Shown here one piece after another: positions 42,101-55,378 of a stretch of DNA of 64,000 nucleotides. The notes under the pieces were generated by a model that ran no database searches, was not told the origin of the DNA, and saw only the letters and a program-made list of their open reading frames with translations. The translations under genes were made by a program, and so were the position numbers. Position 1 is the first letter of the stretch. Each line of letters starts with the position of its first letter. Origin of the DNA: Psoroptes ovis (taxonomy: Eukaryota; Arthropoda; Arachnida; Sarcoptiformes; Psoroptidae); the NCBI GenBank assembly GCA_002943765.1, contig PQWQ01000002.1, positions 4,898,001 to 4,962,000 on the forward strand. Reading direction: 5' to 3'.

Positions 42101-45100
42101 GCAGCGAAACATTATTTGTTTTGAAATCAAAGTATTTTGAATTTTCAAAATATAATAGATTCTTAAAATTCAATATAATATTGGTACAAATACCAATACC
42201 ATTAATCGAATTTTTACAAAAAACAACATTTTTCAAAATATACTCAGCCTAAAAAAACATGAAAATATCTATTTTTATTTATTCATTCATTTTTTTTCCG
42301 ACGATTTTTCTTTGGTTTTTATTTTCATCATTAAATTCAATGTTTTTCCCTTGAAAAAAAAGAATCGATTAAATGTATGTAAAATAAAATTCATGTGATT
42401 CATGTATGTGTGTTTGCTGGTTGTTCATTGTATTTTTTCCATGTTTATTTGTATTATTATTATTATTATTTGAAACAAAACAATAGCCTTTTATATGATG
42501 CCATGTTTCAATTTTTCATTTCAGTTTTGTTTTTTTGCATTATTCGAAAGAAACCCGAACATTTGTTATTTGATATCCTTCTTTTTTTTACATATTCAAA
42601 TTTTTGCCTTATTTATTTATCCATTTTTCTGAATATTTCTGGAATATATTTTTTTCTTGAAGAAAATTTACAAAACACTACAACACACACACACGAGAAC
42701 ATGAACATAAAATATACTTTTAATCTTGAATATTGTGCTGTTTTTTAGAATCGAAAATATTGAATGTTGAATAACACAACATCAAATGTTGAATTGAAAA
42801 AATGAAAATAAACAAAACTATGAAATGAAATATAGAATAAACCCCAGAAAAAAGCAAAATTCATGAATATATTGTTTTATTATTCCTTATTCTTTATTAT
42901 TATCGTTGATGCTTCGAAATGTTTGAAAAGTTTATTTTTTCCTCAAAAGAAAATTGAAGAAATATTTTCAAGAATTTCCCCATTTTTCCTCAGATATTCT
43001 TAACCTTGTACATCTTCAACCTTAGAATATTTCAACTAAGTTGATTGTGGTTAATTTATCAAAGATTTTTAGTGTGATAAACAACAATGCTTGAATTTCG
43101 CAATCATTGTTCTGATAAAGAATCCATATCTTAGGGTGAAATAGAACTTTACATTCAATAATTTTTACTTCGTAAATATTGTTTGTTTATGTTTAAAATT
43201 TTCAATACCAAATAAATTAACAACGGCAACAAAACAACACCAAAAAACAAATGTTGCGAAAAATTCATTGAATCATTGAATGAGAATCTTTTTTCAATAT
43301 GATCGTAAATATATTTCTCGATTTTCCATATGTATTCATACAAATTCACGTTCAATTTGAATCAATATACATGATGAAAATAATGAAATTCATTCATTCA
43401 TTCATTCATTTGTTGTTGTTTGTTTGTTTGTTTATTTATTTATTTATTTATGAAAACTTTTTTCTTCATTTTCTCCTCAATTTTCTGTTTTTCATCATCA
43501 ATGTTTTGTTGTCGCTGTTGACTACCACATTTCAACATCGAAATAATAACATGTATTAATGAACAACATCAACAACAACAGCAACTTTTGTTGTTGTTAA
43601 AGCAAAAAAAAAGTTTAAGAAGTTTTTGATGATTTGAAAATTTTTTTCTTTTTCATTTCATTCATTCATTTAGGAGAATTCATTGAATTTCTTTTTCTTC
43701 ATTTATATGAATACCCGTGTGATATGTTGTATCGTGTTTGAACCAGTTTGATATTATAAAACAACACTGGAAACACTGAATATGCATTCCATATCACATA
43801 TGATTGAAAATGATTGAAAAATGTTCTTCATAAACAAAAACAACGAATAATAATAATGCTTTCGAGCAATTCTTGATTGAACAAAGCAGAAAAGAACGAA
43901 AACCGAAAATCAATGAATTTCTTCTCGTTCATGAAATTTCATAGATAATCAAACAATAATAATAATAATAATAATAATAATCATTTAATAATTGTTCATG
44001 AATATTTTCATTATTCATTCATCCATTCAAATGAATTTGAATTGAATGAATGAATGATTGAATGAATGAATCAATGTGAATTCAGTATATTCAATTAGAA
44101 ATTATTAGGTTGTCCGAAAAGTTTTTGCCGATTATATCGTAGGAAAATGATGAGAAAATCGGCAAGAACTTATCGGACAACCTGAAATTTTTCACTCATT
44201 GAATTTGCACATTCAGTGATTTATGAGTGTTTTTTTTGTTTTTTGTTTTGTTTTGTTTCGTTACAATCAGGAATTTTTTTTTTCGTTAATTCTCGATGCA
44301 TTAAAGGTATTTTATTTTTTTTCTGTTCGTATATTTCATTGATCTGAAACTTTGATGGTTTTCTTTTTTGCATTTTTTTTTCCAAGCATTGATTAATTTA
44401 AATTTGATTCAAAATTGATGATAATGGAAATTATAAATACTCGTTTTTCTCTAGTGTTTGTTTGTTTTAATTTATCGATTTTTTTCTCTTTTCAGTCATT
44501 ATCATTATCATTATTGTTATAATTCATTCTATTTTCATTCATTGACTCACGTTTCAAACGTGTACCCATTATTTCCACGTTATTTACAGCGTTAAAGTTA
44601 TTTTTAAATTTCCAAAAAATTCTTTCTGTTTTTAATTAATCATTTTGAAAAGTATTTCAAAATACATTCAAAATGAACGAAAATAAACGGTAAAAAAATC
44701 AATGATTTCAACGTTACTGTTCATTTCAAATGAAAAATTTTCTATTCCGAATTAATTATTGATGGAATTTATCTTTTTTTTTCATAGTTGAATTCCAAAT
44801 AAATGAATGAATGAATGAAAAATAAATTCAATTTTTCAAATTTCAATTTCTAAATTCAAAATTTATTTAATCGAAATAAATGCTTGAAAAAATTCCAATA
44901 TTGTAACATTGTATCTCTTTCTATATCTTAAATGTACAAATATTATCATTTATTATTATTATTATTATTACCATCAATTTTCAATGTCTTCGTGAATAAT
45001 TTATTTTGATGTTCAATGATCATTATATCTGATTTTTTTTTCTCACTTTGTATCGACTATGATCTTTCTAAATGATGTGTTTTTTGTCACTCTTTAATCT

Positions 45101-48100
45101 ACCCACCACAATAGTGATCCTATTGGATACAACACAAGAAAGTTCACTTGACTGGACTCGTCTTCCATATGGACCACAAGCACGGACACCTGGCGTAAGT
45201 ATTTCAATTATTATTTAATCTATTTTATTTTTCTTATGGCATTCACACTCATTCATTGATTTATTGATTTACATTTTTTTTTCTTTTTTCCATTTTTATT
45301 AATGTTCATTGTATAATCATTTCGCCATGAAATCAATGAATGAATGAACAAAAAAAAAATATAGTGGGTTGAAGAGAGCTTTACAAATTTCGAACAAGGA
45401 ATCAATTGGCGTTCATATGTTGTATGCGATGTAGCTTATAATAATGTTAATAATTGGCTTTGGACACCATTCATCGAAAGACATAATGCTAATAGAATTT
45501 ATATTGAAATTAAATTTAGTATGCGTGATTGTAATCTATTTCCAGGTATGTGTGTATTAAAAAAAAAATATTATTCATACATGAATTATTGAATTTGAAC
45601 AATGGTGAAAATTTTTTAAACAATTTTTTCTTCCATTTAATCTCATTATAATTCATTCAATTATCATAACCATTCATTTTTCATTGATTCAAAACCAATA
45701 AACATATCAAATAATAATAATAATCACAATTTTTTATACACAAAAAAAACAGGAATGGCACTTTCTTGTAAAGAAACTTTTTCATTACTTTATTATGAGC
45801 ATGATGGTTTGAATAAAGAACCACCACCATGGGAACCAGAATCATATAAACTTATTGATCGTATCGCTGCCGATGAAGGACGTTTTACATCGAATAGTGA
45901 GGTTTGTTCAATTGTTTCCAAAATTTTTTTTTTTCAAAAATTCAAGTCTCAGTTTTAGGTTCAATGCAGTTGTTTATTAATAATTTTGCACCTCAATTGT
46001 TAAAATTCATTAATTTTATCATTATTAATATATTGTAATTTCATTTGAATATTATTATTTCATCATCATCATCATCATCATCATTACCATAATTACCATA
46101 AATGACCATTTTGAGAAATAAAAAATTTTTTTTCTTTTGTTTTTAAATGATAATAACTTTATTAAATTTCTCAATACATTCAATTATTACTCATGCAATA
46201 TTGAAATATTGCAATTATTAGGAAATAGAACAGTAAAAGATCGTAGTGAAGCAGGCAAAGTTTAACACTTCATTCATCATTAAAAATTGTTTTACATTCA
46301 TTTCTTTTCTCTTAGCAAGTTTTTTTTTTTGTTTTTGTGAGAAAAAAAGTGGCATATTTTGATTATAAAATTATTATTAATGATTTTAATTTCATTATTA
46401 TTTATTTTTTCATCATTTTTTTTTTGTTTTTTTTCATTCTCGCTAAATCATCATTATCATAATAATGTACCAGGTGATAATCAACACCGAAATACGAAGC
46501 GTTCCAGTCACCAAAAAAGGTGTATATTTCGCATTCAGAGATCAAGGAGCATGTCTATCAATCATAGCGATTAAAATATTTTATATAACTTGTCCAAATA
46601 TTACAACAAATTTTGCTTATTATCCGGAAACACCTACTGGTCGTGAATTGACAACCATAGTCGAAACTGATGGTGTTTGTGTTGCAAATTCACAACAAGT
46701 TGAAATTCCCAGATTATTATGTAAAGGAGATGGAAATTGGACATTGCCTTCAGGTGGATGTAAATGTATGCCCGGTTATGAACCGATGGGGCAGTCATGT
46801 CAAGGTAAAAATAATTTTCAAAAAAAAACAAAAATTCAAAATAAAAATTTTGAATTATTACCATTTTTTTTTTTGTTTTTTGTTTTTTCATTGGTCTTGT
46901 CATCATAATATAACCATAAACAATAATAACACATGGTTTAGAGAAAATAGCAAAATATGAATAGCTCAATTATAAAAATTTGCATTTAATTGTTTAGCTC
47001 AATTTAGATTTTTAGATACTTGTTTTATTCATTATCATCATTATTATCATTTATTATTACTATTGCACATTAAATTTGTGAAATTTAATGTCATAATAAT
47101 GATGATGATGATCATGATAATGATAATGATTATAGCAAATAATATTATTGTTATTATTATATCAAAAACCATTCTGGTAAATCGATTAAGTAATCAATCA
47201 TCAGACATCTGACAGACAATCATATTTCAGTATGATAATTATAATCGTTTGCAATCATATCCAAATTTTAATAATAATAATAATAATAGTAATGATAGTA
47301 ACAAACAACAACAACAACAACAAATCATCATCATTTGGTCAATTGAATCAATTTTTTTTTTTCTTCTATAAAAGTAATTTTCAATGCAGGGTTGATTATG
47401 ATGATGATGATGATTATGTTTTGATTCTATTTATATTTTTTATATATTAATTCATGAATTTGTAAATGAATCTTTTTCGTGATCTGCATCTTTCTTTGCA
47501 TTTTTTTTCTACTACTCATACTCATTTTTTAACTAAATGCGCTAATTTGAATGTCAAGATAATGATTTATTCAAAAATGGCCATTTTTTGTTGGTCAAAT
47601 TTCCTCATTCAATTCTTTTTAGCAAAAAAAATAAAATAAAATAAAACTAATTGCGCTTGATTTTAATCTAAATGTTTTTTTTGTTTACACTAATTTCAGT
47701 TTGTCCATCTGGAAAATTTAAACCAATCGTTGGTGATGAATTGTGTCAGCCATGTCCAGCACATAGTAAATCATCATATCATGGTTCAACTGAATGTCGT
47801 TGTGATGTTGGTTATTATCGTGCAGCGAAAGATCCTAAATGGATGCCTTGTACTCGTATGTATTTAAAAAAAAAAAGAATTGCTTGTCATAATGGGAAAA
47901 AAATGAATAATCTTAATTTTAATTTTGACGAAAATTTATCATCGCATATTTTTAGAACCTCCATCAGCACCACAAAATTTGACAATAAATTTTTTAGATC
48001 AATCAACAGTAATATTAACATGGAATGAGCCAAAATTTTTAGGAGGCAGAAATGATACTGTTTATCGTATCACATGTGATTATTGTTCATCATCCACTAA

Positions 48101-51100
48101 TTATGTTCCATCACAAGATAATATCAATGATACAAGAGTTGTAATATCTGGTCTAAATCCAATGACATCATATAGATTTCAAGTTTATGCTGAAAACGGT
48201 GTTTCCGGTTATGATAGTAGCCAATTCGTTGAAATCACAGCAACTACTGAAGCTTCAGGTAAGTGAATTGTTTAAACTTTAAACCTAAAAAAGAAAAAAA
48301 TCATTTTCTGTTCATTCAAATCACTATCAATATCAATATTACTTTGTTATCATTATCCATAATAAATTGAACCATTAAATAATGGGAATAGTCCATTATG
48401 GATGATGATGGTGATCATCATCATTTTCATTATTATCAGCAACGACAACAGCATTTAGCAGTAGAAAGAATCATTATCGATGCACAGTCATTTTCAATGT
48501 TTTTTCTGTTTTGTTTTTTTGTTATTTTCATTATTTTTTATTATTTCGTTTTGGGATTTTATTGGCAATTAGTCGTCATCAATTTTTATTTACATTCATT
48601 CATTCATTTATCTACCAACGTTAAAAGTAACGAAAATAGACAGAAGAAAAAAAAAATATTATCAAAAGTCAAAATTCTCGACAAAACACTCTCATATCAC
48701 GGTGAAATTTTCAATATTCGAATTTATCGAATCAAAAATTCACTGATACCAAGCATCTCAACTTTTTGTTGTTTGTTCAACAACAACAACAACAGCCAAA
48801 ATATAGAAAAAAATTACACTTTAGAAAATATTTAGTATCTAATTGCAATAAATTTTAATTATAATTTGACATTTGAATGTTAAAGAGAATAAAGAAATTA
48901 TTATTATCATTATCATTACCATCAGAATTACACTTAATGCTCAATAAGTTATTTTCATTAAGTATCAATAATTTTTCACTTTTGATTTTGATTATTATGG
49001 AAAAGAACCAAAGTTAAGTGAAAATTATAATAAAAATTCAAAGAATTTCAGTTCGTTTTTCGTTTCTCCGTAATAATAATAATCGAATACACAAAATAAT
49101 AATCAACATCACAACAAAATGACAAGTTGAAATACGGAAGAATGGCATTTCTCCATTTTCTATTTTAATAAAAATTCAATGTGAATAATTTTCAGTTATT
49201 TATGGTAAATAAATAAAAATTCATGCATTGAATGAATGAACAAATAAACAAAAAAATAAAATAAAAAAAAATAAGCAAATAACAATGTAGAATAATTAAT
49301 GGATCATTGTGTGTGTGTGTGTTTCATCTCAAATTATTTGTTTCAAGTAAAAATAAAAAGAATGAAAAAAATAAATAATTTGAAAAATTTGTTGACAGTT
49401 ATTATTTGAAAATAATAATAATAATAATGATCAAAAAGATGCTATTATTTTATGGCTTTTGCCTATTTTATTTCTGCAACCAAATTTTCTAGAATAAAAA
49501 AAAATTGGTTCATTTTATTTTCATTATTTTTGCATTAAGTATTCTTATACCCAAAAAACAAAAATATTTTCAATGTACTGATGAGTCAGTTTGTATTTGT
49601 TTTTTTGCTCGTTCGTTCATTTTTCTCGTTAATTCATTCATTGCGAATGAATTAAAAAATGAACGAAGACAAATTACAATAATTTATACTTTTTGGCTTA
49701 TTATTGTTTCCCTGCTGCTGCTGCTGCTGCTGTTGCTCGATGACAATGCACAAATATTTACCGTCGTATTTTATTGTTGACAAATATTAACAAATAAACA
49801 ATAGGGACCAATCAAATGTCAAATTATAATTATTTTCTTTTCTCTTTCTTCGCTGCCAAATTAGTTTATTTGATTTGATTTGATTTGATTTTTTTGTTTT
49901 GGCGAAATTCTTTTGAAATGCTTTTGATTACTCGATAAGTACTTCACATTCGACAGCATAATTAATCTATTTTATTCTGTTTTTCTTCCATTTATTTAAC
50001 ATAGGATACATTTCATTAGTGATCACTGAAGATAGTTCTGGACAAAAATATAATGGTAAGTCTTATTTATTTATTTATTCTATTGCTATTTTCATTTTTT
50101 CCATTAATTTCCATTGATTATTTGATTTGAAAAAAAATAAAAATAAATTGGAGAAATAAAATGAGTGAAACAAAAAAAAAAAACTGAATAAATAAATTCT
50201 AAACAAGTTTTAAGAATTCTTATAATTTTAGATAGTCGAAAACTTTTTATTTTTTGCTAAAAATTCTTATCATTAAAAATTATACTATTAGGTTGTCCCA
50301 TAAGTTTTAGCCGTTTTTCCAATGATTTTCTATGATATAACCGGCAAGAACTTATGGGACAACCCAATAGTTTTTGTTTCTTCCTAAATTCATTGATTTC
50401 ATTCATTTTTGTTTTTTCACCAAATCAACCATTTTCAAATCGTCATCGAATATACAGAATGCTATGGAATTATTTACAAATTTTGCTCTCTGTCGATGCC
50501 TGTTTTTTGCCTTGAGCTAAATGCTAATAAATTCTTTACCAATTTTCCAACTGCCTAATTTTTTCCGATGTTGAATGTTGAATTTCAATGAATGCTTTAT
50601 TTTCTCCCTGAGACTAAGAAGAAATAGAAATTATCATCATTCTTATTTATTTATTCTATTTTTTTTTCATTATTTCTATTTGTATTTATATCTATTTTGT
50701 CAATATTATATAATAGTTCAAATATAAAAATAGTGTCTTTAATCATTTCCTTTCAACAAAAATAAAAAGGGAGAAAAGCAGAGTGGAAGGAAAAAATCAG
50801 GAATTTTTTTCCCTTTACTATTTTCCATTGACTGTGCAAATATTATTCGTTTTTGTTTCATTTCGATTCATTGAATTCATTTAAAAAAAAATTCATTTTA
50901 GAATTCAATTCATTTTGAAATTTTCATTCATTCATCAAAGGAAAAAAATTATTGCTTGTTATTTATTTATTTATTTATTATTCATTACGGTTATATTATT
51001 AAGAGACGACGAGAATTTCTTTTTCAAATTTCTTTTTTACCCCCCTTTTTTCTTCAAAATGAAAATGGTTTCCAGAAATTTTCAAAATTTTTTTTCCATA

Positions 51101-54100
51101 CAAACATTTTATTGACTAAAATGATAATGATTTACTTTGATTTGCCATTCATTAAAAAAGTTCATGTTTGTCTTTGAATGTGTTTGTTTGGTTAAGACAT
51201 CTATTTGTATGTCTGTTTGCCATTATAAAATATTAGATTGTCCGATAAGTTTTTGCCAATTTTCTCATAATACCCTACAATATGATCGGCAAAAACTTTT
51301 CGGACAACCTAATACTTTGATAGTTCTTTTTTATTCAAATAATAATATAAATATAAATTCTCTCATTTGCTCGACAATCGTTCAATCGTTTTTTATTTCT
51401 TTCATCTATTTGTTGTCATCATTATTATTAAATGTTCATGTTCAATGCTTTCAATGTTCTTTGAGCATTCAGTCAAATCCAAAATTCATTTTAATTTGAA
51501 TAATCCATGATTTTCGTTTCGTTTTTTTTTTCGTTGTTTGTTATGATTATTCATTATTATTATTATTATTTGATGATCAATGTAATATTTCCAATTTTCG
51601 TTTCATCCTTCTATTTTATTTTTGTTTGAACAAAAAAATAATAATGTTAAATATATAGAGATTAATTATTCTTGATCCACTTTGTCATTAGTTTTTTCTC
51701 TTCGTTCTGTTTTTTGTTTTAAATCTCACAAAGAAAAATTTGATGTTGTATTTTAAGTTTTTTTTATGTGTTTGTGTGTTTTGAATAATAATGATTATCA
51801 TCATTATTATTATTATTAGTATTATCATGATTACAAGACAGAATATTAATGATGATCATGAATTTATTTTTTTTTTGCGAATATCATATAAACTCATCAT
51901 ACATTTACAAATAAACTTGGGAAATGCATTGAATGATTAGATGAGGTCTTAACGTGAATTAATAATAATAATAATATCGAAATTTGCATGTTGATTAATA
52001 AAGGAAAAAAAATAGATCAAAATAAATAAGAAAAAATTTTTCTTTTGCTTATTTCCTTTAAGATGTTTTTTTTGCTTAGCAGATATTCATTATAAATATA
52101 AGTTTAACAGGTTATTGTGCTGTTATTTGTTTGTGTTAATTTCATGAAAATTTGCATGTCAAATATCTTTTTTTTTTTTTTTTGCTTCAGCAAAAGATTA
52201 TTTTGACTTTGGATCCAATTATCGAACATGTAATGAATTCTAATAAAACGAAATTAAAAAGTTGTCGACTTTGATTTAATTTTTATGTTGATTCATCATT
52301 CAATCCTTTTATAATGAAATTCTGTTGTTTTTTTTTTCTGTCGAATATGAGTTATGCAAATGAACTAAAAATAGAAAAAAAAATGAAATTGGATGAAACC
52401 CTTTATTTTTTTCCACAATATATTCGTTTTTTCTGCATTATTTTGTTTTTATTTTTGCTATTTATAACAATTAATCTCGTTTTTTTTGTTGTTTAATTAG
52501 CATTCACTCCAAAAAAAAAAAAAAAAAAAAAAAATTCTAATGAAACAAATCCAATTTGAATCATTTTACTAAATATTCTGTTATTCTCATTTAAATAATT
52601 ACATTCATGTATTAGTATTTGCTAATTTGAATAGCCAAATGCTACATCAATCAAACTTTTATAATTAAATTTTTTCCTTTCATTATTTTGCCGTCAAAAT
52701 TTAGCCATTCCAGCAACAACAATATATCCACCGATTATGCGTGTAATATCGGCTGATGGTACACAAATTACACTTGGATGGAAAATGGATGATAATATCA
52801 ATAATAATATGAATAATGATCCATCAAATGAAATAACAGCATATGAATTGCGTTATCATTCAAATGATTTGGACCGTAATACATCATCGATATTGTTCAA
52901 TAGAGATCAATTTGAAACTACAATAACTGGTTTGAAACCACTAACTGAATATGCTTTTCAGGTAAATTATATTGAAATAATATTGATTTTCATTGAAATA
53001 TTAGAATAAAAAATGAAGCATGAATATTGAAGGAATAAAAAATTGATCAAAATCAAGATTCAAAATTAAATTTTCCAGAAAAAATGAATTAAAAAAGTTT
53101 ACAAGAAAGATAAATCTCAATTCTCTGATTCCATTTCGTTAATTGACTATGATAATAAAAATAACAGTAAAAATAATGATAATAAACTTGACCATCATTA
53201 GACATTTAATCTATTTATTCGTCCAAAAGAAATAGATTTCATTTCTTGCCATTTTCTCAATTTGTGTTATTCTGCTGCTGCAATGAAATGCTTCACTGAG
53301 TTTAAATTCAATAAATTTAAAATAAAATAAAATAAAAAACAGCTATTTTCTACCATTCTTTCTTTTTAATGGTTGATTCCATTTATTATTAATTTTTATT
53401 CTCTTGGTGTTTGAGTAGAAAACTTTTTTTTTCCATTTAACATCTTTTATTTTCATTTGAAAAATTCCTTTTGAAAGTTTCAAATGAATAGAATAAATCA
53501 TTTAATTCAATTTTTTTCCTGCTTGAAAATTACGAATTTTTCAATTTTTGATTGATTAATTTTGATTTTTTTCCTTAAATTATGACTAATCAATTCATTT
53601 TTTTTCTCATCCTTTCAACAAAATTTTCAATCAAATTTCTTTCTCCAGATACGAAGTCGAACAAAAACTGGTTGGAGTGAATTCAGTAAAGCATTGATCA
53701 AAACAACCGGACAACGTGTGGCTAATCCTGGTATGTTTATTTGAAAATTGATTATTTTATAAATTCAAGTTTATCAGTGTGTGTGTCTGCATGATGTCAA
53801 AACCACGAATTAATCAAAAAAAGGAAAAAATCGACCTTAACGGGTTATTCATTGAAGATTATCGATACACATTCATATTGTGTGTGTGTATTGAATATTA
53901 ATATTTATTGTTTCAAGGAGAGATTTTCAGTGTCCATTTGTTTACAAATTTAGCTACAAATTATGGAATTTTTACTTTATTGTTGGATTTTATTGAGAAA
54001 TACTTTTAATCTGAACACATATCCTTGATTAGAAATGAAAAATTCCAAACAATAATAATGATAATGATAATAGAATTGAATAGAATATTCCAATAAAAGT

Positions 54101-55344
54101 TTTTTGGCTGCAAATACAGCCAACGCGCAACAGCAACACAAAAAATGTTTTCACATATCTAATTCGATTAATTATTTATTCATCGATAATCTTCTTTTCA
54201 AATCGAAACACCATATTAAATTTGAACATTTTTTCTCCATTTTATTCAATTCGTTGTTGTTGTTGCTGTTGTTGTTAAGCATATATTGATGTGAATCTTG
54301 TTCTATTATGTTCACCACAACAACAGCAACAACAACGAATTACAAGAACAATAGAATTTAATTCAAGAACAAATAATAACCAAAGCAATAGTAATAGAAT
54401 AAAATTAAAGTATTCCATGTTTTGAATCCATGAATCAAATTGAATTGAATTCTTTTATTTTTCCATTTTTGGGCTCAAAATTACAGTGAAAAAAAAACCT
54501 TTGGTTCATCAATTGTTTTATTAGTATTTTCTTTATCTCAGTTCACTCTTTCGTTTCACTCAAATGAATGAATGAATGAATGAAAAAAATCAATCAGCTA
54601 ATACCAGCACGTGACTATGAATTTTATAAAAATAATTCCTTATTGCATAGGCTTAAATATTTTCTTTTCTTTTGATTATTTATTTATATCGGTATAAATG
54701 TATTCACACCACAAATTTGATTATTTTTCAATTGTTTATTGTTTCAATTTGACTTTCATATTGGTCAAAGCATCTCAAATAAAATAATGAACATTTTTGA
54801 CAAAGGAAAATCAATCCAACACATCCATTGTCGTTCGTTTATTTGTTCCCAAAATTTATGATTGTCAGATTTTTCCGTTAAAACAAATAATTTATTCGCA
54901 ACTTTCAATATTGAATGCATTCACAAAATACCCCAAATTGTAAATTGAGAATTCTTTAATTTTCATTGTTTATCTATTATTGCAATCTATTATTCATAGA
55001 TAGCAATTTTCAATTATTTTCCAAAAATTGAATTAAAATTTATTTCATATAAATCTATCGATATAAATCTTAATGTTTCTTTCTTGTTGTTGCTGCTGCT
55101 GCTGCTGTTGTTGTTGTTGTTGTTCATGTTCAATTTATCTATTTGACATTAGCAGACGTATAGAAATTTTCAATAGCACACAAGTGAAAAATGACTTTTA
55201 AATTCTGCTTACACAAAACTAAAACTAAAAAAAAAAAATCAATGAAATATGAGACTTTGATAAAATATAATTTAAAAATATTGAAAAATTATTTTTCTGA
55301 AAAAAAAATTTTCAATTTTCAAAATAAAATTTAAAAGTTTATCT

Positions 55345-55378
<34 letters not shown>

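Larger units (their letters stand above)
50056..52704 (+). other. Eph intron 8 (2.6 kb)
   Basis: Holds two MITE copies (50288-50367, 51233-51312), the candidate 39-nt exon (52191-52229) and A24 at about 52510-52533. The rest is AT-rich without features. Confidence 0.6.

Noticed and set aside
48398..48835. 145-codon open frame inside Eph intron 7
   Set aside because: Low-complexity His, Phe and Asn runs. It lies between two well-placed Eph exons and has no splice phase that would add it to the receptor.
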